A stretch of DNA of 64,000 nt from Metaphire vulgaris (Eukaryota > Annelida > Clitellata > Crassiclitellata > Megascolecidae). Positions 22,274 through 34,500 of this stretch are shown one piece after another; position 1 is the first letter of the stretch; each line of letters opens with the position of its first letter. The translations under genes and the position numbers were made by a program. The DNA lies in the NCBI GenBank assembly GCA_018105865.1, contig CM030842.1, forward strand, positions 16,963,917 through 17,027,916, in the 5' to 3' direction. The notes under the pieces are model-generated. The model ran no database searches, was not told the origin of the DNA, and saw nothing but the letters and a program-made list of their open reading frames with translations.

Positions 22274-25169
22274 GGCAGCGAATGTAAGAAAGAGGGAGAA
22301 AAATGCTTGAAGGAGGAAAAGTACTTTGAGGCCATGTTGCACTTCACAAAAGGAATCAAATATGATCCTCACAACCCAAACATCTACTTTGGGCGCTCCG
22401 AAGCATTCCTTAGAATCCAGCAATTTTTCTATGCCATTGATGATGCAAAGGCTGTTATTCGAATGCTTCCTAAATGGCCTAAGGTATCTTTCAAGAATTA
22501 GCATTTTATGACATTTTTGTTATCTATGATGCAATATCTTGTTACTTAACTGCGTTTAGAATTAATTGCCTTCAGTAATAATTATACGGTCTTGTAATGA
22601 TCTTGTAATGATATTGTTGAAGTGTGATCTTTATGACTAATTCTTTCATTCTTTGTATTTGTTAAAAGCCTCTGCTGTTTATCTGCTTACTTTGCAGGGC
22701 TATTTGAGAAAAGCTGAAGCTGAAAGCACAGCCGAATGTTTTTCCGAAGCAGTGGCCACACTTAAGGTTCAGTCTTAATCAATGACAATTTGGATGATAG
22801 CTAATCTACACACACACACACACACAAACGCACACACTCATAACACATTTATATGTATTTTATTTGAGTATGTATGATTAAGTTCGGTTGCAAGGCAGTT
22901 ATAGTCAGGCGTTGCAAATTCAAAAGTAGCATCGTGTTGATGAATAGAATGTATGTTCATCTCCAGCACTAACATTGCAGTGCACACTTGCTACTTACGC
23001 AGAATGTGTTAGGGTGCTAAGTGATACATTTGCACCGGGTGTGTGTACGCATTGATAAGCATAAATACAATATTAATGATGCATCTTGTGTAATTGAGAA
23101 GTTCACGCATGCGTGCCTGTGTGCTCACAGTATCTTGCCTTGCTTTATTGTATCGGAGTTGATTTTTTGCTTTGGCTCTGTGTAGAAAGGACTAGAGGAA
23201 AATCCCGACGACACAAAACTCCAGACGGAACTCGAGAAGGCGAGAGAAAGCTGGAAAAAGCAACGAAAGAGTAAGCAAGAGCAGACTTTTCGGGCATAGT
23301 CAATTCAATTGAGTAGTTTTTCTCTCTCACCGTAATTGTCCTTGATTATTGGGAAGACATTGAGGTGTCTCGGGCAGAAGAAATGCAATTGCTTGCTACT
23401 AACTAACCAGCACTTCTGAGTAGTACATGAGACTTTGTGTAAGTAGGTCAAGTCAATTAATTAAAATAGGTACATAAGGTAGGCTGAACTATGTTTTCAG
23501 ATTATGGTTCTCACACAGGGCAGACCATACTGAACCACATTAAGCATTGTTGTTATTATTATTATTATTACTCATCTGTCAACAAAAGTGAAACAATATT
23601 AGTTCATTAAATAGAAATGTTTGGCATCGACTGAATCACTTAGCGAGTAAATAGCGACCACCGACTGATGCCAAGTGCATTACTAAAATTGTGCTAGAGA
23701 AGCTCAGTAATAGTAATAAATAGAAGGCATGCATTGCTAAAGAAACGCAGGATACAAGCAGTGTCATTTAGTTATTATCTGTTCTACATTGCAGGCATGA
23801 AACAATATTGTATTCCTAGATTGCATAACTGGAAGTGATAATACTTGTAATGTTTAGGTGAAAATCGCATGCCTTGGTTTGGGATATCTCTTGGCTTGAT
23901 TGTTGGCATGATCATAATTGTTCTTGATGAGAAGATTGCAAGGAAACCTATTTTTCAGGTGAGCTCAGAGTTATGGAATCAGTGCACAAGGTAGCATTTT
24001 GTTGATGAATAGAATAGTGTGTACGCATTGATAAGCATATCAGGACCGAAAAATCAGGCCGGCTTACTGGTTTTGACGATGGGAATTACGATTAAAATCA
24101 AGGAGTGACCATCGACTGAATGACAAGACCAAAGATCATTGCCAAAATGGCGCTATAGGAGTTCATTGATGACGATTACCTGCCCATATGACATAATGTA
24201 ACAGTCCGCATTGTTTTTTGCTGGGAACTTCATAATGGAATGCATTTATCTTGTGGCAATATTATTATATTTGTTCCATAGGATGATTATGTTCGCACTA
24301 CAAGCCTTGTTGCCTTGGTTTCCATCTGCTATGCTCTTGCCAGACTGTACAGGTTAGTTTCCAGAACAATCTAGATGAAATTATACAACCACAGAGGATG
24401 ACATTTAATTGTTTTTGCATAATATAATTAATTAATTATGAAATCATTAGGTTAAAAATTATGTTGTTTCTGGTGCACAACAAATTTGTAGAATTTAAAA
24501 ATAATTTTACTGAACCACAGGTTATCTACAGACATTTTTAGTAATTATTATTTAGTATTTTATTTATTTTTATTTTAGTTTATTATTAATACAATGGTTC
24601 TAAACAATAGCTCCATAAAATATTGTTTCAGTAATTTTAAAAATGATAATGGAGTTTATTTGGTAAATCTTCTCTTAGGTATTTTATTCAAGCGCAAAGG
24701 ACAAGTCTCATCGAGCCTCCACCAGATCTGCTGGGAGGTGAGTGAAACATTTCAATTGAGTTTTTCTTTATTTGATGAATTCTTTTTGATTAAACTTTAA
24801 ATTGCATTCAGTTGTTGCAGCCAAGGCAACTTTTGTCCACAGTTTTAAGCTTTCTGCCAAACTTTGTGCACTCGCGTTTGGCAAATTCATATACGTGACC
24901 GCAACCAGAATATTTTAATCAGTTGAGTTACATGGTACAGTTATAATTTAAATATTAGGCAATATGCCATAATTCATTTAGTGGGTTCACAAAACATTTA
25001 CTAAGGTCTAAGGTGAATAAAAATAATAACGGGCTTAATTACATGCAAAGATGTTGCCAATCTAGATATCCTTAGCTGAAGGATATTATCTTTGTTTTCA
25101 GACGGTTCAAGTGTACTAGAAGGTGCAAATTCAACTGCACAAAATTCAGAAAATTCAAAGAAGCGGTAG
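22274..25169 (+). CDS. TPR protein with two C-terminal membrane segments (5' exon missing)
   Basis: Seven exons join in consistent phase: 22274-22483, 22698-22766, 23186-23270, 23858-23958, 24282-24352, 24679-24737 and 25102-25169, giving 220 residues to the stop. The first exon starts at an acceptor, so at least one upstream exon is missing. Exons 1-3 hold tetratricopeptide helices like those of STI1/HOP co-chaperones (KKEGEKCLKEEKYFEAMLHF, IYFGRSEAFLRIQQFFYAI, GYLRKAEAESTAECFSEAV). Exon 4 has a membrane segment (FGISLGLIVGMIIIVLD) and exon 5 a second (TTSLVALVSICYALARLY). The product is thus likely a membrane-anchored TPR adaptor, plausibly binding Hsp70/Hsp90; the chaperone role is inference. 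A poly(A) signal AATAAA is at 25503-25508. Each intron begins GT and ends AG. Confidence 0.8.
23507..23571 (+). mobile_element. LINE tail variant with (TTA)n in a TPR-gene downstream intron
   Basis: TGGTTCTCACACAGGGCAG and CATACTGAACCACATTAAG form the same TGGTT/AACCA stem as the CR1-type tails and end in a short ATT run. The same variant recurs at 40611-40676. It lies in the intron between 23270 and 23858. Confidence 0.65.
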
Positions 25170-25788
25170 CCACGACAGCTGAAAAGATCTATGGAGAAAT
25201 AAGCAAATCGTGAAATAAGTGTTGGAAATTTGAATGAGAGCATGAAACTGTTTTGTTGAAAGCAAGTGTTATAAACTGACTGAGCACAGTAAGGACTATT
25301 ATTATCCAAAACCCATTGCCTTGTTGTGACTGTGGATGCCTGACTGCAATTGACATGTCAAACAACTATAAGTCAATTAAAAGGATGTGATAGTGTAATA
25401 GTCTTGTCAAGTTTAAATTGTATTCAGTCTTTACACAATGAATCGAGCTAGCACAGCTTTTGCAAACAATTTCAGCCATTAGATCACTCATGGTGAAGGC
25501 AGAATAAACCCTTTTGAAAATTATTAATAATTTTTAAATGCCAAGTGACCCAAGAATCAACCCTCATCAAAACCCCTGTGCACCAACCATTGCATAAGAA
25601 TAGACACACAAACAGAAAGGTTGCACACATGGTTTCCCCATTTTTTCCTGAAAATAATTTATTACCAAATCACTAGTCATATATAAATGGGTTTTCCCGT
25701 AAAACACCTATTTAATAATAGTATTTTTACCACCAAGCCTTCTACATATCTATCATTTCTCAGCATTTGGTTACCAGTACTGTATACC

Positions 25789-25963
25789 CAGGGTTGGAGT
25801 TGCCGGGGGGTTGGGGAGTTGGGGGTTGAACCCACCCCCCACCGCTAACTTTGCAACCCTCCCAAAATCGCATATCGGGTACAATGTGGTACAAACAGTT
25901 TCTGCCATTGATTGAATTTCAGTCCTCAACCCCCCGAGGTCAAATTTCACAACTCCAACACTG
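25789..25963. mobile_element. hAT-like MITE (CAGTGTTGGAGTTG family), copy 2
   Basis: A 175-bp relative of 4815-4960 in the opposite orientation, with ends CAGGGTTGGAGTTG and CAACTCCAACACTG. Flanks TGTATACC and CGTATACC are an 8-bp duplication with one mismatch. Confidence 0.85.
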
Positions 25964-26075
25964 CGTATACCCATATAATTTCTACATACGGTCATTATGT
26001 TAAAGAGGCCACATACTGTATTATCTATGACTAGAAGGCACAATACTGCATTTTTGTAAATCCAAATTCTAGACA

Positions 26076-27586
26076 TCATAAATCATAACTCTCTGCGATG
26101 CAGTTGAGGAAGTTTGAGAAGATGTCCTGTCCTCTGAAGGAATTACGGAAAACAAATTCATAGAAATAAGAAGGAAGCAAGGCTCGACTGGTGCCGCTCT
26201 GTTTAACCAATCTGCGCTTTAGACGCATCCACATGTTTTTAATGGTCTGAAGATGAATGTCCCGATTGTTTCGGTTGACGAAGTTACTCTTGTCGATCAC
26301 GCTGTGTCTGTAGATGCCGTGCTCAATGCTATCAATGTTAGCATAAGCAGCCCATTCATAAGAAACAATATGAGATCCAGGCAAGACGTGCTTTACGATT
26401 TCCGCCTGTAGAGTTTCTGCTGTCCTGTCGGGAACTTCAACAAGGAAGCACTTTCCAGAGCCTCTTTCTACGCCACCAAGCAACCAGGGTCCCTCATTCC
26501 CATCATAGTATTTTTCACGAAAGTACATACTCTCATCGATTTCTACGAAAATCGCTTCACCATTTTCATCCTGTCCTCCAATTTGAAGGGCATGACGTTC
26601 GACAAAATACGCGCATTCATTACGACAGAAATTGCACCATTCTACAGCTGAGTGCGCACTGATACTTAATTCACGGACTATTACAGTCTGAGGCAGGTCG
26701 GTTGACCAGAAATAGATGATTCCTAATATCTGATCAAGTCTGAGTCCACTGTGTATAAAGAAGCTTCCAAGGCGTACACTCAGACGAATTGAACAAGAAC
26801 GACACGACCACCTCCTCTTATCTCCTCCCTGTTGGTAGGATATTAAAGAACATGGCTTTTTACATGTTGGGCATTTCATTGTATTCTTGATCAATCGACG
26901 TTTAGCACACCATCTGAGACAGTCATCTGGTGTTGAAAGTGCTGACATAAGTGACAAAAAGTTCCAGGTCTCAGTTGTCATCTGAGTTTCATCAAGAACT
27001 TCTGCAACCGGTACTATTTCTTTCGGAGCTCGCCAGCTTCCACTCGTATCCAGTAACTGCTGTTATTCAAATTGCAAAATTCATATAGTTTCAAAATGAA
27101 ACTTAAATTGATTACTTAATCCATGTTACTATGAAAAATGTGTGACAAAACATTCTTATTTGAAACAAAGATGCCAATAGTGTATTTCATGCATCACTCA
27201 ATAATAACGCCACTTAATAATGTTTTGTCCATATCTAATATTTGCGGTACACATGTGCTCTTAGTAATCATTCAACACAATATATGTGAGTTACGCTTAC
27301 TAACCTAAAGGCAAGAATGTAAGCGATCATTAGTTCCTTAAAGTAAACTTCCAATGTGTTAAAAAATCTCTCGATTGCTCTATCCAGTGTGATCCACTGA
27401 CATTTGGCAGTTATGAGAAATCATAAATAACGCAGGGTAGGGAGTGGCGATATGTAAATTCTAAATATAAATGCTATGGGGACAATTAAGCAAACTCACT
27501 TGGTCAGTCATTTTAAAATGAAATTGATTTTCAAATCGATCGACAGTTAAATGCATTGGACCTCGTAGATCAACTGCAAACATCCG
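26076..27586 (-). CDS. Merlin-type (IS1595/ISXO2-like) transposase gene, spliced, active site altered
   Basis: The main exon (26076-27059) encodes 327 residues; an upstream exon (27500-27586, 29 codons) joins it in phase 0 via GTGAGT and AATAACAG. The protein has an N-terminal zinc ribbon (CPTC...CRSC) and the Merlin/IS1595 DDE-type core, recognisable by VEIDES, LLGGVERGSGKCFLVEVPDR and a GTSRALLPSYFYEFVFR-type end. The first catalytic aspartate is present in VEIDES. Where the family has S-D-x-W the protein reads SYEW, and where it has T-I-E-x-x-W it reads TIKNMW, so the second aspartate and the final glutamate are replaced by Y and K. The full-length frame without stops and the added exon favour a host gene over a working transposon. 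No terminal inverted repeats were seen. The 5' end may be incomplete: a possible extra start exon (MVFSETRNK) at about 27626-27652 would need a 39-base intron. Confidence 0.8.
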
Positions 27587-29207
27587 CTAAAAAGAGATTT
27601 TTAAACTGCAAAAATTATAAAATACTTTGTTTCGGGTCTCACTAAAAACCATGTTTGCTCCTGTTCTGTGTAGGAAGTAAGTAAAGCTGTGAATTTTGCC
27701 ATCATATAGTTATAGTAATAATAAAGTAAAGGCTCCAGCTGAATACCGCGCGTTAGAGTGCAGGGTTAACTCCACCATTAAATAAAAATTAAAGTTAAAG
27801 TAAAATCTCGTTAAATTCTATAGTGCTTTCAAACGCAGCACCAAATTAGCTCCTTATTACTAGACACTTAATTTAATGTGCCATTGGCCCATTGCTTTCT
27901 CTAGACATGTGTTTGCTTTCGCAATACCACAAGAGCTGCCAGTGTAATCGTACGCGCCTTAATCGAACGTTTAAATAAGTCTGGACAAAATGTAGTGGTC
28001 GGCCAGTCGCTGATATCTAGGCTAGTAGTGAAATTAAATCATGGCAGGCTCTTGATAATATTTTGAGGTAACATGGTCATTGTCACAGTTAAGAATCTCA
28101 TGATCTTAAAGAGTATTTGCCCTTCAGCACTAATTGGCCATTTATCAGAATATCCAGTAGAGAAATGTGAGTACAGCTACAGAGAGGCACAAAAAGTGCG
28201 GTTGGAACATGGAAAGAATGTACTACTTAGTTGTGGAAATAATAATTGTCCTGTTACTCACAGCTTAATACAGGGCAATAGTAACATGGGTTTTATGGTA
28301 ATTGCAAGACATCCTAAGGCTAATAAATTCAGTCAAACGAATAAAAATGGATCCCATAATGTTATATTTTTCAACAATGCATCACAGGCATATTGACAAC
28401 TTGGCTATTTTGAAAATTAAAAAGGCAAATATCTCATTTAAAAAATTTACACTTGAAAAGTACAACCTCAAATTTAAATCTGGAAACAATCAATTCTACA
28501 TTTAAAAGGCACAGAAGAACACAAAATGCACAAAGAGAGTAAAAGCTTCTTTCACAAAACATTGATTTGTGGATCACTCATTTACTAAGGACACGTTAGT
28601 TGTAAATAATGTCAGACACTGTGAACCAACAAAAATTTCGTCACCGATTTGAAATGTGGCATTTATTTGAACGATGAACAACATAATTACATTTCTCCAC
28701 ATTAGGCTAACAAACATCGCTGATAGCTAACCACTCTGCACTTCTTTGCAAAACAGCCATTGGTATTTTCAATCAATCATCAATCAATCACCATTCACAT
28801 TTTTCCTAAAATGACTCAAATTCAATGTAAATAAACTCATTATGGTACTTGTACTCAATTACCGGTACTTCCATTATCACAATTTTAACGGTGCGACAAA
28901 TGCAAACTATCTTTGCTCAAAAACAGTCAGATGATTAACGATAATTATACAGAAACAAAGAGATCACTCGGGATTAAAGTTAGAGATGCTAAGTTACTAC
29001 AGTGGCTCATAAATTAGTGTGGCCAATTACTTTAAATGAACCAAATTACTTTCCTTAAGTGGCCCGTGAAACAATCATGACTTTGAAAATTGCTATATTT
29101 CTGTAAAAACTATAGGTCAAATATTAGCAAGCTGTTGATGAATTCTCAAGGACAGTATGAATAGTTATGACGCAAGTAAAATATTAATATCATATTATCA
29201 CGAACAC
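27587..29207. other. Intergenic DNA between the transposase gene and FoxP
   Basis: AT-rich. The 107-codon frame at 28073-28396 shows no family and no splice signals I trust. A short repeat tail (AGTAAAGGCTCCAGC, ATTCTATAGTGC) is at 27725-27830. The FoxP 3' untranslated region should occupy the right-hand end. Confidence 0.45.
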
Positions 29208-29828
29208 TCAACAGATGCCTCTATTTTCAATTGGAATTCTTTCGCCTCTTCTCGCTAACTTATCACTGTCAAAAGGGCGTTGGACAACAAGAGACAGCGG
29301 TTCTGCAGATCCAGTTGGCAAATGCGCGTAGTCGCTGCTCTGATATCCATGGTGCTTGAGGTCGGCCAGTGATGACCCTGTATTCACCAGCATATCGGGT
29401 GAATACGGCAGACGATCGACAAAGCTACAAGCGCCATATTCTTCGGGTTCGACGGTCTCTTCTACCTTGAATTCTTTGACCATGCCATCTCCACTATTGC
29501 TGCCATCTCTAAGAACAGCAACGTGCAAAATTATTCAGACACTTCGCATGGCAAATCGGTCATTTTCAACTAAATAGATTCTGAGAATAATATTTTGCAA
29601 ATTGTGAATATCTGAAACATGAAAAGGCCAACATTTATTAACATAGAATATTAAAATTTCACTCATCAATCTTCATCAGACATCTCACCATCATGGGACA
29701 TGAAGCTAACTCAAATTTTCCTAAGTAATCTTAAGACTTACCTATTCACCATCGGTTATACGTAGTATTGTAAGGCGATCTTGTCTTTGGCCATTTTTGC
29801 CATGCTTATTGCGCTATATAAATTGTCT

Positions 29829-29871
<43 letters not shown>

Positions 29872-31499
29872 CATAATAATAATAGCTCAAGCAAACATTA
29901 GCATATTCTATAAATAGCATATGAAGAAGATCCATTCATTAGGTATCTAAATAAAACGACAGCTGATACTAAGTATCTTTAAATACTGTACTGCTGTTTG
30001 GAACTTAACTAAGTGCACTTGCACTTATTCAGCATCAAATCGTCGGTAGCAAAGTGTAGTAAGACATAGTCTTCAATTTAACGTATGATCAATTCATTGA
30101 TCCCAGTGTAATACCCTGTAATCTCCCGGTGGCAATCTGGATTCAACTGCGACGACCAAACTTCTCGAGATGAAGTAATCTCATCAGACGTAACACTGTG
30201 AGATCTCTGTTTTAAAACAGCCATCAAGGAATAAATGAAATGACACGATGCACTTGTAAAACATGATGCAAATGACAGCTAAAAAGACTTACAGACGTGC
30301 ATTAAGTGCCAATAAAATTTAGACTAGTTAAATCCTGGGCATTGGGCTTATTAAAGGAGAAGTTATTCAACGACTACCTGAAAACAGCCATTGCCTCTCA
30401 AAGACAACTGCCATTGGTGAAGAGCAGCAGCACTCTCTGTCACCGAAGTGGGACTTTGATAAGTGCTACAAAAGTACATACCAGGTAAATGAATTCAAGA
30501 CAACCAAACAATTGTACACAAACATGCACACGTGCACACACACACACGCGCGCGATAGTTTATTCATAAATGCCATTATTTAGCAAAAATAATAATAATT
30601 CTCAATTTTGGAGATTGCAATAACAAATCTGGCTAAATTGCAGCATCAAATGTCAGCCTATCAATGTTCAGTGTATTTAGTGCTCTGATGTAATGCCCAG
30701 TCATCAGACCAATGCATTAGGCAAGCCATGTTACAGTCTGCTCTGCACCAGTATGGACATATGAATGTCCAGGGATCAAACCCAGGTTGACAGCACATCT
30801 GAGAGACAGGACTGATGCTCTACTATATGAGCCACAGAGCCACTCAAGGCAACGTAAAATCAGCGACTATATTAGTTCTAATTATTCGAACATGCCTACA
30901 GGCAGTTTCAGTCCTGGACCCGCATTTTGGATATCTATCAGATATCTGACTGCTTTAAAGGTTTGAAAATCTATAAAATGTATAGCCACCATTATTATAT
31001 TTTGCAATATAGACACATTAATAGGGTGGAAAGTGACGGATTTTTCTACTCCACTGACATCACTGCAAGGTGTTTGAAGGTTCTAAATAGAAATTTGGGT
31101 GAAATATCGACATGAATTTTTGGGTCGCCCGAAAATTTTTCATGGACTATATAGTCCAGGGTTTTTTTTCGAAAGTTGAGCGAAAATTTGTGGTGTCGTA
31201 GAGATTTCATATTTGCACCGATTGAAGCCCCGTCGATGTCTACAAGGAATCTGGACCCGCATTTTGGATATCTATCAGATATCTGACTGCTTTAAAGGTT
31301 TGAAAATCTATAAAATGTATAGCCACCATTATTATATTTTGCAATATAGACATATTAATAGGGTGGAAAGTGACGGATTTTTCTACTCCACTGACATCAC
31401 TGCAAGGTGTTTGAAGGTTCTAAATAAAAATTTGGGTGAAATATCGACGTGAATTTTTGGGTCGCCCGAAAATTTTTCATGGACTTATTATTATTCATG

Positions 31500-31549
<50 letters not shown>

Positions 31550-34500
31550 GCTCAAGCAAACATTAGCATATTCTATAAATAGCATATGAAGAAGATCCAT
31601 TCATTAGGTATCTAAATAAAAAGACAGCTGATACTAAGTCCAGGGTTTTTTTTTCTAAATTTGAGCGAAAATTTGTGGTGTCATAGAGATTTCCTATTTG
31701 CACCGATTGAAGCCCCGTCGATGTCTACAAGGAATCTGGACTGTTTGACAACTGTAGGTACCCAAACTGGAGTCGTCTCTGAAAGAATTCGCTGTCGTCA
31801 ACTGTCCACACGGCTCCTCTGCTCCTTTCAATGCGCTTGAAACATTTGTGCAGACTGAGATTATGCCTGACTGCATTCTGAAATGGGGAAAGCGTCAATT
31901 TCAAAATTCAAGGAGTCAAACTGACAAGTGTAGAGCACAATTTTACTAAATGAGCCTTCTCTTCAAACCACTTTCTCAATGGTGAAGCTGTCGAATTAAA
32001 ATTCAGAAGTACTACTGTGGACCTAGTGACAAGAGTAATAAAAGTCAATTACTGGTATTTAAAAGTAAAAATCTGTTAAATCAAGAACCTTCCACGTTGC
32101 AAGGTTTTTGCGAAAGTAGGCAAAAGTGTGGACGAACCATTGGTAGATCTCGTTCAGAGTTAGTCGTCTGGCCGGGGAGTCAAGTAGGGCCTAAAACATA
32201 TTCATCCATCTACGGTAATTTAAATGACCATCAGACAACAAAGAATCAAATAAACTCATAGCTGAAAATCAAATTTATCTAGACCATGGGTCCTATTACG
32301 TACTGCAAGCAACCAAGTGCATAGGAGAAGTTGTCAGTTGAGAGAGTTTTAAGATGGAGTAAATCAAAATGAAATAATCTAAGGCTGCGATACGTTATTG
32401 GCAGAAATGTATTGAAAATGCATGAAAATAGCTGTTATTCACAAATAGTATCTGCTATTCTGAGTGTGCAAATATGCTGACTCCATTTCTGAAGATGGAG
32501 AGTATCGTTAAAACCAAAATTTAACAAGTTTCCCACAATGTTCTCAAAACAGCAACATTGCTTTTAAGTTCAGTAAACACACTTGGACACAGCGACAATT
32601 AATTTGTGTCAAACCGATCTGTAAACCTACAACAAGTGACCTGAATTTTTTGCACAAACAAACATCAACAAAATTCTGGCAAAAACCATACATTTCCTCA
32701 TACCTGTCTGATGAGAGACGCATATGTATAAGGAGGCCGCACCTCGGTGCTCATGTACAATTCTGCATTGTGCTGTATATCTGAAGGCAAAGTATAAAAT
32801 GTTGAATACTGAGAAGTGCAAATCCTTGAACACTATTAAGAGATATTTACACTGACTGCCAAACTCATACTTTACTTACATGCTTACTTTTATCACCATT
32901 TCTGAACCTGCTTGCTAGATACGGTTTGATAAGTTTATATTAGTTATCTGCATAAGATAGTGTCAGAATCAACGAATGTAAATTGACTTCATCTAGTTTT
33001 ATCCCGAGAATCCCAAAATTCCATTAGTGAGATGTCTGTTTAAGAACAGAATCCACTATTTTACAGAAGTATTAACTGAATAAATTAATTAAGCACGCAG
33101 GCAATTGAATTCAATAACTGATTTGGAACAGCTGCATAGAACTCTCACCAGATGAAAGCAGAATGGATGACCTCTCCGAGGACCTACGTCTTACTGGCCC
33201 TCCCCCCACGGTCACCCTGCCATGGCCTTGAGATGGAGACGGCAGTTCTGGGGGCGGCGTGGTGGCCGCGAAAACATCTCTCGAAGCCCCGATGGAACAT
33301 GGCTTCAAGTCCGTCGCAGGCTTTAGCGAATCCAGGAAAGATTCTGCCGAGGTGGAAAGACTCGGTCCAGCGTATCCGTCGGTCGGCACATTCTGCGAAG
33401 CGAGGAATCGAAGCGCCGGTGCCAGGAGTGGCATCGGCGCCAGTCGAGGAGAAGGGTTCAGCCTCCCAGAATTCATCGGACTCGACGAGTCTGGGACGGA
33501 GGGATTCAGGGAGAAACGCGACAAAGGATCGGAGGAGGAACGAGCAACCGGATTTAACCGCGGATCGTCGTCAGGTTCACTCTGCTGCAAAATAATTACC
33601 AAAACACAAACAGTCTGCAATTATATAATGACCGCACTACTAATCAATCGGTTGATATAAGTGCACGTGCATTCAATATTATTCTGAGCCATTTCAAACG
33701 CACATAAATAGCAAGTGATTGACAACCTGAATAAATGGCAGTCACCACAAAACATCCGAGTACAAATATAATCAAGAATTGTGGCATGGAATAATTTTTA
33801 AACAACCTATTCTAATCACATAAAAGCCTTCTGCAAACCATTTAGACTTCAAAAATCAGACTGCTTTCATATTTTAACATTAGAACCTACCACGGGATCA
33901 CTTGCATGTGAATGTCAATAGACAAGTTTCTGTGTAACGTATAAGCATATCCAAATAATACATAATTATGAAACTACGATATTTGAACTTTATCGCAAAT
34001 ACCAGAGATGTTCAAAAACATTGTCTCAAGATCTAAGTCCAGTTTAGGCGAATGCTTACTGGCGTCGGTGGATATTGTCTCAATACTGCAGGAGAAGTTC
34101 TTCTGACAATCTGCGTCGGTGTTAAGGAACGAGGGGGCGAAGGTGAAGAATAGAGTTGATGGCGAGGAGGAGGAGGAGGAGGAGGAGGTGGGGGAGATGA
34201 GAAGCAAGATACCGTATCATTTGGCTTTTCACGAAGATGAAGTAACATTGCTTGCAGTAGACATCTTTCCCTTTTAATCTAAATACACCAGAGATGTTAA
34301 AACGAGACATGCCAAGGTCACGCTAAATGAACTACCGGTAGTGAAATTCTATGATAATAAGCAGAGTGGCAAAGTGACATTATTTGCGTTTGACAGTACC
34401 GGTACATACACTATCCATTAACATTTCCCAAAGTGACAGTCATTATTGACTACCTGCCAACTGAAATGGCTATACTAGCAAATTACTTTACGATTATAAT

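Noticed and set aside
28073..28505. Plus-strand frames of 67-107 codons
   Set aside because: No family, no convincing splice or promoter signals, AT-rich composition like the surrounding intergenic DNA.
30735..30850. Possible tRNA gene on the minus strand
   Set aside because: A and B boxes are present but no acceptor stem or anticodon loop can be formed, and a SINE-like body follows.
33152..33660. Plus-strand frames of 133-147 codons
   Set aside because: They are antisense shadows of the FoxP exon 33149-33584, whose minus-strand frame has matching splice sites and phases.
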